A stretch of DNA of 62,184 nt from Azospirillum brasilense (GTDB lineage Bacteria > Pseudomonadota > Alphaproteobacteria > Azospirillales > Azospirillaceae): positions 1 to 62,184 of the forward strand of contig NZ_QOKV01000029.1 of NCBI RefSeq assembly GCF_008365405.1. Reading direction: 5' to 3'. The notes beneath the pieces are model-generated. The model was not told where the DNA came from. It did not search any database and worked only from the letters and a program-made list of their open reading frames with translations. Every line of letters starts with the position of its first letter. Within the stretch, counting starts at the first letter, position 1. The position numbers were made by a program, and so were the translations under genes. Positions 7,875 through 17,591 of this stretch are shown piece by piece.

Positions 7875-10515
7875 TCTTGACAGCATCATAGCCTTCTACA
7901 CCATGTCCCTGGCCAAGTTCACCGAGATCACCAAGACAACGATCGCGGACCTTGTCAGGAGCGGCCCGTTCGCGCTTTCCGACAGTGAAAAGGATCAGCT
8001 CATCCGCAGGCTGGAGGCATCCTTCGACATCAGCCAGACGGCAGGGGCGTCGGTCAAGTCCGACTACCGCCCCTGGCTGAAGCAGCGCAAGCCGGAGATC
8101 GAGTTTTTCTACTGGGAGCGGCTCAAGCGCTATTACCTTCAGAAAGGCATTCTCCCGCCCCAAGTGGTCGCCACGCTGGACACCGTAACCGACGAGGTGC
8201 TCGACTACTCGGGCAACCCGGCCGTTCAGGAGTCCTGGGCGCGGCGCGGCATGGTGATCGGGCATGTGCAGTCCGGCAAGACGACAAACTATTCCGCCCT
8301 CATCTGCAAGGCCGCGGACGCCGGCTACAAGATCATCATCCTGCTGGCGGGCATAACGAACTCGCTCCGGCGGCAGACCCAGGAACGGCTTGACGAGACA
8401 TTCATCGGCAAGAAGTCGGTGTTTCAGAAGGTCGCCCAAGAGCCCCTGTCGATTGTTAGGTTTGCGGACAAGAAGCGCTTTCCGGCGTACGGAACGTCCC
8501 GCGACCGGGATTTCTCGAAGGCCGCCGCCGCAACGTACGGCGTCGGCCTCTCCGCCCTGAAAGAGCCCATCATTTTTGTCACGAAGAAGAACAAGACCAC
8601 TCTTGAACGGCTGCGGGACTGGCTCCGCGAGCAGAATCATGGCCAGAGCATCCAGGATCCGCTGCTGCTCATCGACGACGAGGCCGATAACGCGTCGATC
8701 AACACGGCAGCGGACCCGCAGCGCGTGACGGCGATCAACCGTGCCATCCGCGAAATCCTCGGGCTGTTCGACCGGTCCACCTACGTCGGATACACTGCCA
8801 CGCCGTTTGCGAACATCTTCATCGATCCCGACACTGAACATGAAATGCTGGACGATGACCTCTTTCCGCGGCATTTCATCAAGGCCCTCGATCCTCCGAC
8901 AAACTACGTCGGCGCCGCCCGCATCTTCCAAGAGACCGGCGACCTGAAAAGCGTCATGGTCCGGCCCATTGATGATTATGGCGATCTCCTCCCGCTGAAT
9001 CACAAGAGGGGACTTCAGCTCGACGAACTGCCGGCCTCACTCCTGCAGGCAATCAGAGTCTTCGTTCTGACCCGGGCAATCCGGATTGTGAATGGCGACG
9101 GCAGGAAGCACTGTTCCATGATGGTCAACGTCAGCCGGTTCAACGACGTTCAGGAGCGTGTTCAGGGGCTGGTCTACGAGTACATCGAAACTCTCAGGAA
9201 CTCCATCATCGTCAACGCCGGCCTCGGGGACCGCGGACTGCGCGATCCCGATTTCGCGGACCTGTCGCGGGACTTCGCGCGGGAGTTCGCGTCCTTGGAC
9301 ATCCCGTTTTCTGATGTCCGCCGGTCGCTTGCGGAGGCGATATCGACGATCGAGGTCCGGACGGTGAACATGCGGGGCGGATCGCTGGACTACTCACAGC
9401 ATGCGGACACCGGACTGCATGTCGTTGCCGTCGGAGGCCTTGCACTCTCGCGCGGCCTGACGCTTGAAGGTCTCACCGTATCGTACATTCTGCGCAATGC
9501 ATCAGCGTCCGACACCCTGATGCAGATGGCCCGCTGGTTCGGCTACCGGCCACGGTATGAGAACATCTGCCGGCTTTACCTGCCGCAGCGGTCGTACGAT
9601 CATTACGAGTACATCACCGAAGCCATCGAAGAGCTCCGTTCTGAGGTTCAGCGCATGGAACAGCTCAGAATGACCCCCTCGGACTTCGGCCTCCGGGTCA
9701 GGCACAGCCCGGCGGCCATCCGCATAACGGCTGCGAACAAGATGCGCAGCGCGTCGGCGCTGACCGTCGCGCAGGATTACTCCGGCCGCCACATCGAAGG
9801 CTACGCGCTCGTCAACGATGACAACATCAACCGGGAGAACCTGGACCGGGTGAAGGCGCTTCTGGCACAGCTGCCCCGCGGGGAAGCCTCGGGGGAACCG
9901 CTGATCTGGCGGAAGGTGGATGGCGCCGGGGTGTTCAAGCTTCTCCGGGAATTCCGGTTCAGCCACCTGCATCCCGACCTCGGGCGGATCGACAGCCGCA
10001 CCTCGCTGTTCCAGGACTACGTCTATGACCGGCTCGGAGCAGAACTCGCGACGTGGGACGTGGCGCTTCCGACCAGCCAGTCCGGGAAACCTCAACCGGG
10101 CATCCTGAAGGATCAGCAGATCCTGCTGCGCGAGCGGAACGCCGGCAGGGTCAAAGATGGAACATACCGGATAACCGCGAAGAACAAGGCTGCCAATCCG
10201 GGGGACGAACAGATTGGCCTCGATGATGAGGCTATCGCCGAAGCACGGAAGATCGGCGGGCCGTTTGGCCGGGCCTGCTGTCTCGTGAGACCACGCCCAC
10301 TGCTTCTGGTGCATCTGTTCACGGCACAGTCGGAAGGCCGACTGGAGATCCGTGATCCTGTTGTCACGCTCAGCTTCTGCCTGCCTTCGACGGAGGTCAC
10401 CCCCGTCGCGCGGCAGTACCAGGTCAATGCCGTGTACCGCAAGCAGATGCTTGAGCTCGCGGCCGAGCCCGATGATGACGAAGGGCTGCTGGATCAGGAG
10501 GCCGAGGATGCATGA
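7867..10515 (+). CDS. Z1-domain helicase/endonuclease (system A)
   Basis: An 882-residue superfamily-2-type ATPase with the Z1 domain. Walker A is G-H-V-Q-S-G-K-T-T (K138) and Walker B is L-L-L-I-D-D-E-A-D (D270-D271-E272). Motif III-like Y-V-G-Y-T-A-T-P-F-A-N follows, then L-S-R-G-L-T-L-E-G-L and Q-M-A-R-W-F-G-Y-R in the C-terminal helicase half. Z1 proteins are proposed motor or nuclease subunits of MORC-associated restriction systems. It overlaps the MORC gene by 8 bp and the DUF4420 gene by 8 bp, so translation is coupled. It is about 70 residues shorter than the Z1 protein of system B because it lacks the N-terminal HTH. Confidence 0.93.
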   Translation: MHDLDSIIAFYTMSLAKFTEITKTTIADLVRSGPFALSDSEKDQLIRRLEASFDISQTAGASVKSDYRPWLKQRKPEIEFFYWERLKRYYLQKGILPPQVVATLDTVTDEVLDYSGNPAVQESWARRGMVIGHVQSGKTTNYSALICKAADAGYKIIILLAGITNSLRRQTQERLDETFIGKKSVFQKVAQEPLSIVRFADKKRFPAYGTSRDRDFSKAAAATYGVGLSALKEPIIFVTKKNKTTLERLRDWLREQNHGQSIQDPLLLIDDEADNASINTAADPQRVTAINRAIREILGLFDRSTYVGYTATPFANIFIDPDTEHEMLDDDLFPRHFIKALDPPTNYVGAARIFQETGDLKSVMVRPIDDYGDLLPLNHKRGLQLDELPASLLQAIRVFVLTRAIRIVNGDGRKHCSMMVNVSRFNDVQERVQGLVYEYIETLRNSIIVNAGLGDRGLRDPDFADLSRDFAREFASLDIPFSDVRRSLAEAISTIEVRTVNMRGGSLDYSQHADTGLHVVAVGGLALSRGLTLEGLTVSYILRNASASDTLMQMARWFGYRPRYENICRLYLPQRSYDHYEYITEAIEELRSEVQRMEQLRMTPSDFGLRVRHSPAAIRITAANKMRSASALTVAQDYSGRHIEGYALVNDDNINRENLDRVKALLAQLPRGEASGEPLIWRKVDGAGVFKLLREFRFSHLHPDLGRIDSRTSLFQDYVYDRLGAELATWDVALPTSQSGKPQPGILKDQQILLRERNAGRVKDGTYRITAKNKAANPGDEQIGLDDEAIAEARKIGGPFGRACCLVRPRPLLLVHLFTAQSEGRLEIRDPVVTLSFCLPSTEVTPVARQYQVNAVYRKQMLELAAEPDDDEGLLDQEAEDA

Positions 10516-11494
10516 CTCCTGGCACGACATCCGCCCGAGCGCGCACAGCACATCCATCAACATCCGCCGGGCGGATCCGGAGCATCCGATCGACTGGTTC
10601 AGAGGAAAGGACCACCTCGGTTTCTACCTCTTTCTGTTCCAGGGGCCGGTCGGGGATGCCGGCTCGCTGAAACTGCCCAAGCTCGCCGGCATCGAGATCA
10701 GCCCGGTACCGCTGGACCGCAGCGAATGGGGCCTCTCCCTGAAGCTTCTTGACAGTTCGCAGCTCGACATCTTCCGCGCACTCTGCGCGAACCTGATGGA
10801 GGCAACAGCCGCTGTCGAGCGCGGGAATGCCACGGCCGCCGCCAGCATCGTTGTCGCCCGGCTTCGACGCTGGCAGGAACTGCTGCGGGCCCGGCGCGAG
10901 ACCATCCTTTCGCTCCCAGAGCGGATCGGACTGTTCGGAGAACTGCTGCTGCTGCGGGGCATCTTCCAGCCGCAGATCGGACTGCCGGAGGCGGTAAAGG
11001 CTTGGCGGGGGCCGCACGGAGACGAGCAGGACTTTCTGTTCGGCAGCTGGCTCATCGAGGCCAAAACACAGCTGAGCAGCGCCGACCGTAAGGTCCGGAT
11101 TTCATCAGCTGAGCAGCTCGACTCGGCTTCCGGCCAGCTCATGCTCTGTCACCAGACCCTCGGCATCGGCGATCCGGATACGGATGCGGCAGAGACGCTG
11201 AACGAGCTGGTCGAAGACCTTCGTACACAGCTTGAACATTCCCATCCGGATGCGGCCGAGCTGTTCGGGGCGAAGCTGATCGAGAGCGGGTATGAGAGGC
11301 GTGACGAATACGACGCCGACCACTGGATTCTGGCCGGCCAGGATTTTTTCACGGTTGCCGGGGACTTTCCGCGGATCAGGCCCTCGCTCCTTCCACCGGC
11401 GGTCTGCGATGTGCGGTACGCCATCCGGCTTGATGCCTGTTCGGAGTTCCGGATCTCCAGTGACGAAGCGATAAGGCGCGTGTTCGGCCGATGA
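10508..11494 (+). CDS. DUF4420 PD-(D/E)XK-type protein (system A)
   Basis: A 328-residue protein. The start at 10,508 overlaps the Z1 gene. The centre holds L-G-L-F-G-E-L-L-L-L-R-like helix text and then G-D-E-Q-D-F-L-F-G-S-W-L-I-E-A-K-T, which fits a D...E-x-K nuclease core. The family (DUF4420, PD-(D/E)XK motif protein) recurs beside Z1 genes. A nuclease or DNA-end-processing role is likely but not shown. It overlaps the AIPR gene as ATGA. Confidence 0.88.
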   Translation: MHDSWHDIRPSAHSTSINIRRADPEHPIDWFRGKDHLGFYLFLFQGPVGDAGSLKLPKLAGIEISPVPLDRSEWGLSLKLLDSSQLDIFRALCANLMEATAAVERGNATAAASIVVARLRRWQELLRARRETILSLPERIGLFGELLLLRGIFQPQIGLPEAVKAWRGPHGDEQDFLFGSWLIEAKTQLSSADRKVRISSAEQLDSASGQLMLCHQTLGIGDPDTDAAETLNELVEDLRTQLEHSHPDAAELFGAKLIESGYERRDEYDADHWILAGQDFFTVAGDFPRIRPSLLPPAVCDVRYAIRLDACSEFRISSDEAIRRVFGR

Positions 11495-13557
11495 GCAATC
11501 TTGCGGACCAGTATCGGGAGTTCTGGGATGACCTGCTGCGCGATGCGGAGGTGTCCGGAGAGCCGCAGCAGGCATGCTTCTTCGAGCTTTATGCCCGGAC
11601 GGCGGCCGAGAACGGCGACTGCACCGACCTGACATACACGCCGGTGAGGAAGGAAGGAACGCAGGGCTACCAGATTGATGGATATGCCTTGGATACGGAC
11701 CGCGGAGAGCTGCATCTGGCGGTCTGCGACCTCCGTCCGGACGCAGAGCTGGAGGCTCTGAACCAGACCCAGATCGCGAGTCTGTTCCGGCGCGCGGAAC
11801 GCTTTTTCAGGGCCGCCTTGCGGCCGGAGTTCATCAACGCGCTTGAAGAGGTGAGCCCGGCATTCGAAGCGGCCTACCCGATTCATGCCCATCAGAACCT
11901 CATCCGACGCGTCCGGATCATTGTTTTTTCAAACGCCCGCCTCGCCACACGCAAAAGGAGTGTTGAATCGCAGGAAATCTCCGGAAAGACCTTCACCTAC
12001 AACCTCCTCGACTTTCCACGCTACGTCAGCATCATGGGTTCCCGGAACGGGTCGGAGCCGATCGAAATAGACATAGCGGACCTGAACGCGAAACCTCTGC
12101 CATGCCTCCAAGCGCACACGGGTGATGACACGTACCAGTCATATCTGGTGGTCATGCCGGGCCAGCTCCTGGCGAAAATATACGGGCTGTATGGCGCGCG
12201 GCTTCTGGAGCAGAACGTCCGGACCTTTCTGCAGGCACGCACCAAGGTGAACCAAGGGATTATTCAGACGCTGCTCAACTCCCCGACCATGTTCTTCGCC
12301 TACAACAACGGGCTGACGGCAACGGCATCGCGGATCAGCACGCAGAAGCTGGAAGACGGCAGTCTTGGCATCGCCTCGATCGAGAATCTGCAGATTGTGA
12401 ACGGCGGGCAGACCACTGCATCGATTTTGTATGCGCACGACAGGAACAAGGCCGATCTCAGCCAGGTGTCTGTGCAGATGAAGCTTTCAGTGGTCGATTC
12501 CGACCGGATCGAGGAGGTCGTGCCGAAAATTTCACGGTTTGCCAACACGCAGAACCGCATCAGTGAGGCTGACTTCTTCTCCAACCACCCCTTCCATGTG
12601 ACCATGGAAAAGATTTCACGCCGGCTTCCGGCCCCTCAGAAGGCCGGAGCTTTTTCATCCACCAAGTGGTTCTATGAGCGGGCTCGCGGTCAGTACAAGG
12701 ACCAGAAGGCTTACGGAACAGCTGCGGCCCGCCGCAAGTTCGAGATTGAGTTTCCCGCCGATCAGGTATTTGTCAAGACCGATGCTGCCAAATATGAGCT
12801 CACGTTTGCGTGCATGCCTCATGTTGTGAGCCAAGGCGCCCAGAAGTGTTTCCTTGCCTTTGCCGAGACCGTCAGCAAGTCCTGGGAACAGAATCCGGAT
12901 GCATTCAACGAATTATATTACAAGGATCTGATTGCAAAAGCGATCATCTTCACATGGGTGGACCAGATGATCGCTGCGTCGGATTGGTACATGGAAGACC
13001 GCGGGTACAAGGCCAACATCGTCACCTACACCATCGCCTGGCTGGTCAACCATCTGAAGCAGAACGGCCTCCTGCTGGACTTCCAGCAGGTCTGGAACAG
13101 GCAGGAGCCCGACGACAGCCTCAAGAGGGGCCTTGAGCACTGTGCTCCGATCGTTGCCCGTGCGGTCAAGGACACGCCTGCGGACATCAAGAACGTCAGC
13201 GAGTATGCCAAGCGCCAAGCCTGCTGGGCAGCGGTGTCCAGGCTGCAGATCAGCCTGCCAGGCGATCTCTCCGGCTGCGCCTCCGATCGCGCTGAAAGCA
13301 GCCGGCTCAGAAAGGATGCCCTGGAGGTCAAAAAGATTGATAATGGCATCGAACTTGACGCGCTTCTGATCAGGATTGCTCCTCTTGCCGGCAGAATAAA
13401 GGAAGAAGCCCAAACTCGCCGGCTTCTGTCGCCCAGCTCCGACTCCGGACTGAGAAAACTTGTCGCCGGAAACCTTAAGCTGAGCCAATCGGAAAAGAAG
13501 GCGGTGGGGCATCTTCTGAGCCGTCTTCAGGAGAGCGGGGCAAGCCTGCCGGCGTGA
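11491..13557 (+). CDS. AIPR (abortive infection) protein (system A)
   Basis: A 688-residue protein with the AIPR signature in its middle: F-F-A-Y-N-N-G-L-T-A-T-A, then I-E-N-L-Q-I-V-N-G-G-Q-T-T-A-S, then R-F-A-N-T-Q-N-R-I-S-E-A-D-F. AIPR proteins were first noted in phage abortive infection and recur as the last gene of MORC-Z1-DUF4420 operons. The ATG overlaps the previous stop by 4 bp (ATGA). It closes system A; the next gene is convergent. Confidence 0.93.
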   Translation: MSNLADQYREFWDDLLRDAEVSGEPQQACFFELYARTAAENGDCTDLTYTPVRKEGTQGYQIDGYALDTDRGELHLAVCDLRPDAELEALNQTQIASLFRRAERFFRAALRPEFINALEEVSPAFEAAYPIHAHQNLIRRVRIIVFSNARLATRKRSVESQEISGKTFTYNLLDFPRYVSIMGSRNGSEPIEIDIADLNAKPLPCLQAHTGDDTYQSYLVVMPGQLLAKIYGLYGARLLEQNVRTFLQARTKVNQGIIQTLLNSPTMFFAYNNGLTATASRISTQKLEDGSLGIASIENLQIVNGGQTTASILYAHDRNKADLSQVSVQMKLSVVDSDRIEEVVPKISRFANTQNRISEADFFSNHPFHVTMEKISRRLPAPQKAGAFSSTKWFYERARGQYKDQKAYGTAAARRKFEIEFPADQVFVKTDAAKYELTFACMPHVVSQGAQKCFLAFAETVSKSWEQNPDAFNELYYKDLIAKAIIFTWVDQMIAASDWYMEDRGYKANIVTYTIAWLVNHLKQNGLLLDFQQVWNRQEPDDSLKRGLEHCAPIVARAVKDTPADIKNVSEYAKRQACWAAVSRLQISLPGDLSGCASDRAESSRLRKDALEVKKIDNGIELDALLIRIAPLAGRIKEEAQTRRLLSPSSDSGLRKLVAGNLKLSQSEKKAVGHLLSRLQESGASLPA

Positions 13558-13701
13558 CCCCAGCATCGGCCGAACAGACCATCCACGCTGCCGGTGGGGC
13601 CGCGAGCCTGAGTTTGTCTTTCAGCGGCACCGCGCCGCTGTCAGTGCCATGTCCCGATCCTCTGCCCTCGGGGCTTGGCACTGCACAGCAGCTCCTGACG
13701 C

Positions 13702-15756
13702 TCAGTCCATTGTAGCCCGTGAACGCTTGAGGCTCAGGGTAATTTCGAAGGTGGTCCAGCGCGTCGTCCGGCTGCTGGGACGGAACTCGATCGTGCCCCC
13801 GGCGTCCGCAAGCAGCCGGCGCGCGATTGCCAAGCCCATGCCACCTCCGTTCGGTTTCGTCGTGAATCCGGGATCAAAGAGGCGCCCGACATTCCGGGCG
13901 GGAACGCCGCATCCGGTGTCCTGGAAGAGAATCTCGGCAGCGCTGTCGCCGCGGCGCCTCGCCCGGATGGAAACCTCCTTCAGATCCCGCTTCGCCAAGG
14001 CGTCGAGAGAGTTCCACATCAGGATATGAAGCACCTGATGGAAGGCCGCCGGCAGCATCTCCGTCCTGATCACGGCATCCTTGTCCGCCGCGATCTTCAG
14101 GGACACGCCGTAGGATTCGAGAAGGTGGGCCACAGCCGTGTCGAAAGTCCGGAGTTCGGCGACGACGTCGATCGTGCGCCGGCTGGCCCTCCGGTTCGGC
14201 GCCACATCGCCGATGAGATCCGCAAGCTCCATCAGCTCTTCCAGAGCGCCTTCCGCCATGTACAGGGGGCCGGTCATGGTCTGAGCTGCCGAACCGCGTT
14301 CCAGAGACCGTATCAGGCTGCGCAGCTTCCTGAGCCGCGGCAGGAGCGCATGTGACGCGAACTTGGCGCCCTGCCCCATTGCCGCAAGCTCGACGTAGCC
14401 GGCAAGTTCCTGTTCCCGGGCGGAGCGCTCGCGGGCAAGACTCTGCTCAAGACGCTCCAGGATGCCACCGAAGCCGCCGCGCACCTGTCTGGACGCCTCC
14501 TTGAGCTCTGCCACGACGGCGTCCGTGCCGGTGCGCTCGTCCGGCACCGCCGGGCTCTCCTCCTCCCGTAAGGGCGGATTGCGGATGGCCTGCCGCTCTG
14601 CCTCGACGATCTGGAGAACAAAGAACACCAGCCTCCGCAGATCTTCATAGGCGCGGTTCTGGAGAAGACCGCCTCGGTTGGTCTGATCGCGCAGCTCGGG
14701 ATTCGCGTCCCGTCCGATCTCGACGTAGCCGCAGACCTGATTGTTGCTGAGCCGCACCATCGGATTGTTGACCCGACGATGATCAAGCCGGAGCCAGTCA
14801 TCATCGGGCTCGCCGTACGGAAGAACACGGAAGCCGTTGCGGTAGACGCTGATTCCCGACCATTCGCGAAGCCAGACCCGGACCTCCTGAGGCGGTCCGA
14901 CCTTGGCCAGGGCTTCGGTCTCAAGATCGAAGCAGTGTATCGTAACCCGCGCCGGCCCGCATTCGAGATCGCCCGGACCGACCCAGGAGTGCGCTACCTG
15001 CGGTCCGTCACCGACCTGGCAGATAATGGTCCCATCGCCGTCGAATTCGGCGCGCACCCGGTAGGCGGCCCGGTCCAGAAAGGAAACTCTGAGCGGGCCG
15101 TGGTAATCGGGAAACTCGTCCGACTCGACGTTAATTTCGAAACCGAGATCGCCGGCGGTGGGACTCAGCAGTCTCTGCAGACGCATGCACAGGCGGCGGA
15201 ACATCCGTTCCTTCCAGCGCGCCCGCAGCCCTGTTATCCGGATGCGGGTTCCTGGACGATCGAGAATCTGAGCCTTCTGCTCGCGCCAGCGGACGCTGAT
15301 GTCGCTGAGGAGACGGCTCTCGTCATCGAACTCGTCCCAGTCGAAGACCGCCACCACCTCGGAGTCAGAATCTGCCGCCCGGGAGACCAGTTCCGCATGC
15401 CGGCCGAGCCGGTCCACGGCAAAGCGGCCAACCCCTTTCTCGCCCAGCACCCGCCGGCCGGCCGGCGTGTAATGGCGGTCCTTGCTGGCCTTGGAGGAGC
15501 CCGCCGGCTGCATCCAGTTCTGCAGAAGAACGTCGAGCCCCATGCCACGCCCGTCGTCCTCGATGACGATTTCCCCATCGTCGCCCGCGGCGCCCCTGAA
15601 GGACAGAGTCACCCGGCGGGCATCCGCATCGTGCGCATTCTTCACCAGCTCGGCGACGGCCATCACCTCGTCGCGGATCAGTTCTCCGCCAAGGAGCTTG
15701 ATGAGGCGCGCGCGGGGAACGAAGGGGGCGGCGCCGTTTCTGAGAACGAGATTCAT
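13702..15756 (-). CDS. Two-headed GHKL ATPase / histidine-kinase-like protein (system B)
   Basis: A 684-residue protein with two GHKL ATP-binding domains. The N-terminal one has A-E-L-V-K-N-A-H-D-A-D (E36, N40), E-D-D-G-R-G-M and G-E-K-G-V-G-R-F-A-V-D-R-L-G, like Hsp90/MutL/MORC proteins. Residues about 430-520 are helical and coiled-coil. The C-terminal one has M-W-N-S-L-D-A-L, D-T-G-C-G-V-P and G-G-G-M-G-L-A-I-A-R-R-L-L, as in sensor histidine kinases. I see no clear phospho-acceptor histidine box, so kinase activity is doubtful. Its start overlaps the methyltransferase stop by 4 bp (ATGA). Confidence 0.9.
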   Translation of the reverse strand: MNLVLRNGAAPFVPRARLIKLLGGELIRDEVMAVAELVKNAHDADARRVTLSFRGAAGDDGEIVIEDDGRGMGLDVLLQNWMQPAGSSKASKDRHYTPAGRRVLGEKGVGRFAVDRLGRHAELVSRAADSDSEVVAVFDWDEFDDESRLLSDISVRWREQKAQILDRPGTRIRITGLRARWKERMFRRLCMRLQRLLSPTAGDLGFEINVESDEFPDYHGPLRVSFLDRAAYRVRAEFDGDGTIICQVGDGPQVAHSWVGPGDLECGPARVTIHCFDLETEALAKVGPPQEVRVWLREWSGISVYRNGFRVLPYGEPDDDWLRLDHRRVNNPMVRLSNNQVCGYVEIGRDANPELRDQTNRGGLLQNRAYEDLRRLVFFVLQIVEAERQAIRNPPLREEESPAVPDERTGTDAVVAELKEASRQVRGGFGGILERLEQSLARERSAREQELAGYVELAAMGQGAKFASHALLPRLRKLRSLIRSLERGSAAQTMTGPLYMAEGALEELMELADLIGDVAPNRRASRRTIDVVAELRTFDTAVAHLLESYGVSLKIAADKDAVIRTEMLPAAFHQVLHILMWNSLDALAKRDLKEVSIRARRRGDSAAEILFQDTGCGVPARNVGRLFDPGFTTKPNGGGMGLAIARRLLADAGGTIEFRPSSRTTRWTTFEITLSLKRSRATMD

Positions 15757-17591
15757 GGCCGGGCCTCCCGCGCCAGAAGGTCACGGAAGCTTCGGGCTAT
15801 GGCAGCCGCAAGCGCCGGCGGTACGGAATTTCCGATCTGGATCCACTGCTCCGACGGGGAGCCACAGAAGACAAAGTCATCGGGATAGGACTGCAGCCGC
15901 GCGGCTTCGCGGTGGGTGATCGAGCGTGTCTGGGTCGGGTGCACGTAGCTGTTTCCGTCCTTGGCAAGGTGCGAGACGATGGTCTTGCTTGGCTGGTCGG
16001 GCCGCAGGCGGGCGTACTTGTCATCAAACACATCGCGGCGGTAACGCATCAGGTCACCGCGACCGTGGCGCTCGATGACGTGAACGCTGTCCTCTCCAGG
16101 ACGGAGAAGCCCATAGAGCTCAAGATCCTGAGGGTTGTGATAGCGACACCGGTGGTTGAAAACCAGAGATGAGGCTCCTTTGATCGGAAACCGACTGTTG
16201 CGCAGGTAATAGCGGTGTCGCGGATCGCTGTCCGCTGCCATCGCCGGAGCCAGCATCACTGCCGCGCCGCTGTCCGCCTCTACGGGAGGCAGATCAAAGA
16301 TCGCGGCCTCGACCGTGACCGGGGGCAAAGCGTCTGGATCGAAAGACCGCGAAGCGCCATGCTGAAACTCAGCTTCTGGAACGGCCGGCAGGCGGCCGAC
16401 GGACGAAGCCACCAGAAGGCTTCTCACCCGCCGCTGCGGGACGCCGTAAGCCGCCGCGTCCAGCTTCCATATTGCGGTCAGGAAACCGGCGTCACGAAGC
16501 ATCTGCTCCGCAGTCCGCATGAAGGAAGGCTCGCTGCCCCTGGGGGTGTCCATGCCCGGCACATTTTCCATCAGAACAAGCTTTGGCCGCAGAGCTACGG
16601 CGGCACCAACGACGTACTGGAACAGATAATTCCGCTCGTCTTCTGATATGCAGTAGCCGGCCAGCGTCTGGCGTGCGGCGAGAGCCTGCTTGGATCTCAG
16701 GCCGGCGAGGGAAAACCCCTGGCACGGCGGCGCGCCGATCAGGACGTCCAGCGGGCGTCCGCCCAGCCGTGCCGTTATCTCCGCCACCGCAAGCTCTCGG
16801 ATGTCCGCGCAGAGGACCGCGTCTTCGGATATGTCGTGATGGTTGAGGCGGTAGGTCGTGCAGGCCTCGGGATTAGCATCAACCGCAAGCACTGGCCGGA
16901 AGCCTGCCCGGGAAAATCCGAGGGAAATGCCGCCGGCGCCGCAAAACAGATCAACCACAATCGGTTTCCGGCTGGAGGGGGCGGCCAGCCGGCGGCTCCG
17001 TTCGGCCCGGCAGAACCGCGCGATCTCGCAGCGCCCGCATTCGGGCGAATCGGCGCGGCAGATCTCCTGCACGTGCTGCCCGAGCCGCGCGCGCAGGAGG
17101 GCCTGCATCGTCGTCGGCACCAGCTGCCAAGCCTCCCCCCTCTGCTCCGGCTGCAGGCCGCTCAGCCTGACGCCGAGGGGTTCAAACAGTTCCATGCGGG
17201 CAAGAGCGTCCCACCCGCCGGCATCCGGTTCGCCGCGGCAGAGTTCAGTCTCCTGCGGGGTCCGCGGATCGGCCTGCGGATAGAGCACCGCCAGAATCCG
17301 CGCGACTTCCCTCAGACGCGCAAGACATTCGTCCAGCTGGCTGCGGATTCCGGAGGGCTCCGTGCCCTTGAGGTGTGCGAGCAGACCGTAAGTTCCGGCA
17401 CGCGCCGCAGCGGTCAGCTTACGGCGCCACAGAGCGGCCTCCGGAGCGAAGCTTTTGGGACGCGTGAGGAAATGCGACAGCTCGGACACATCCCAGCACC
17501 AGCCGGTTTCGCGCCGGAGCGCGTCGCAGTCGGCAAGCCGGCGCGCCGAGGAGTCCGTCTCACCGGCTGCCGGATCAGCTTCGGTGTCCAT
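15753..17591 (-). CDS. C5 methyltransferase with fused [4Fe-4S] cysteine loop (system B)
   Basis: A 612-residue protein from the chosen ATG. Residues about 210-610 are a C5 methyltransferase: D-L-F-C-G-A-G-G-I-S-L-G-F, G-A-P-P-C-Q-G-F (C290), M-E-N-V-P-G, P-Q-R-R-V-R, R-E-A-A-R-L-Q-S-Y-P and Q-I-G-N-S-V-P-P. Just before it, four cysteines lie at 178, 185, 188 and 194, spaced C-X6-C-X2-C-X5-C. That is the [4Fe-4S] loop of endonuclease III/MutY glycosylases. Residues 1-175 are helical, with no glycosylase catalytic lysine/aspartate pair I can point to. The frame is open upstream to 17,882, but that part crosses a palindromic operator candidate. It is first in a two-gene minus operon. Confidence 0.9.
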   Translation of the reverse strand: MDTEADPAAGETDSSARRLADCDALRRETGWCWDVSELSHFLTRPKSFAPEAALWRRKLTAAARAGTYGLLAHLKGTEPSGIRSQLDECLARLREVARILAVLYPQADPRTPQETELCRGEPDAGGWDALARMELFEPLGVRLSGLQPEQRGEAWQLVPTTMQALLRARLGQHVQEICRADSPECGRCEIARFCRAERSRRLAAPSSRKPIVVDLFCGAGGISLGFSRAGFRPVLAVDANPEACTTYRLNHHDISEDAVLCADIRELAVAEITARLGGRPLDVLIGAPPCQGFSLAGLRSKQALAARQTLAGYCISEDERNYLFQYVVGAAVALRPKLVLMENVPGMDTPRGSEPSFMRTAEQMLRDAGFLTAIWKLDAAAYGVPQRRVRSLLVASSVGRLPAVPEAEFQHGASRSFDPDALPPVTVEAAIFDLPPVEADSGAAVMLAPAMAADSDPRHRYYLRNSRFPIKGASSLVFNHRCRYHNPQDLELYGLLRPGEDSVHVIERHGRGDLMRYRRDVFDDKYARLRPDQPSKTIVSHLAKDGNSYVHPTQTRSITHREAARLQSYPDDFVFCGSPSEQWIQIGNSVPPALAAAIARSFRDLLAREARP

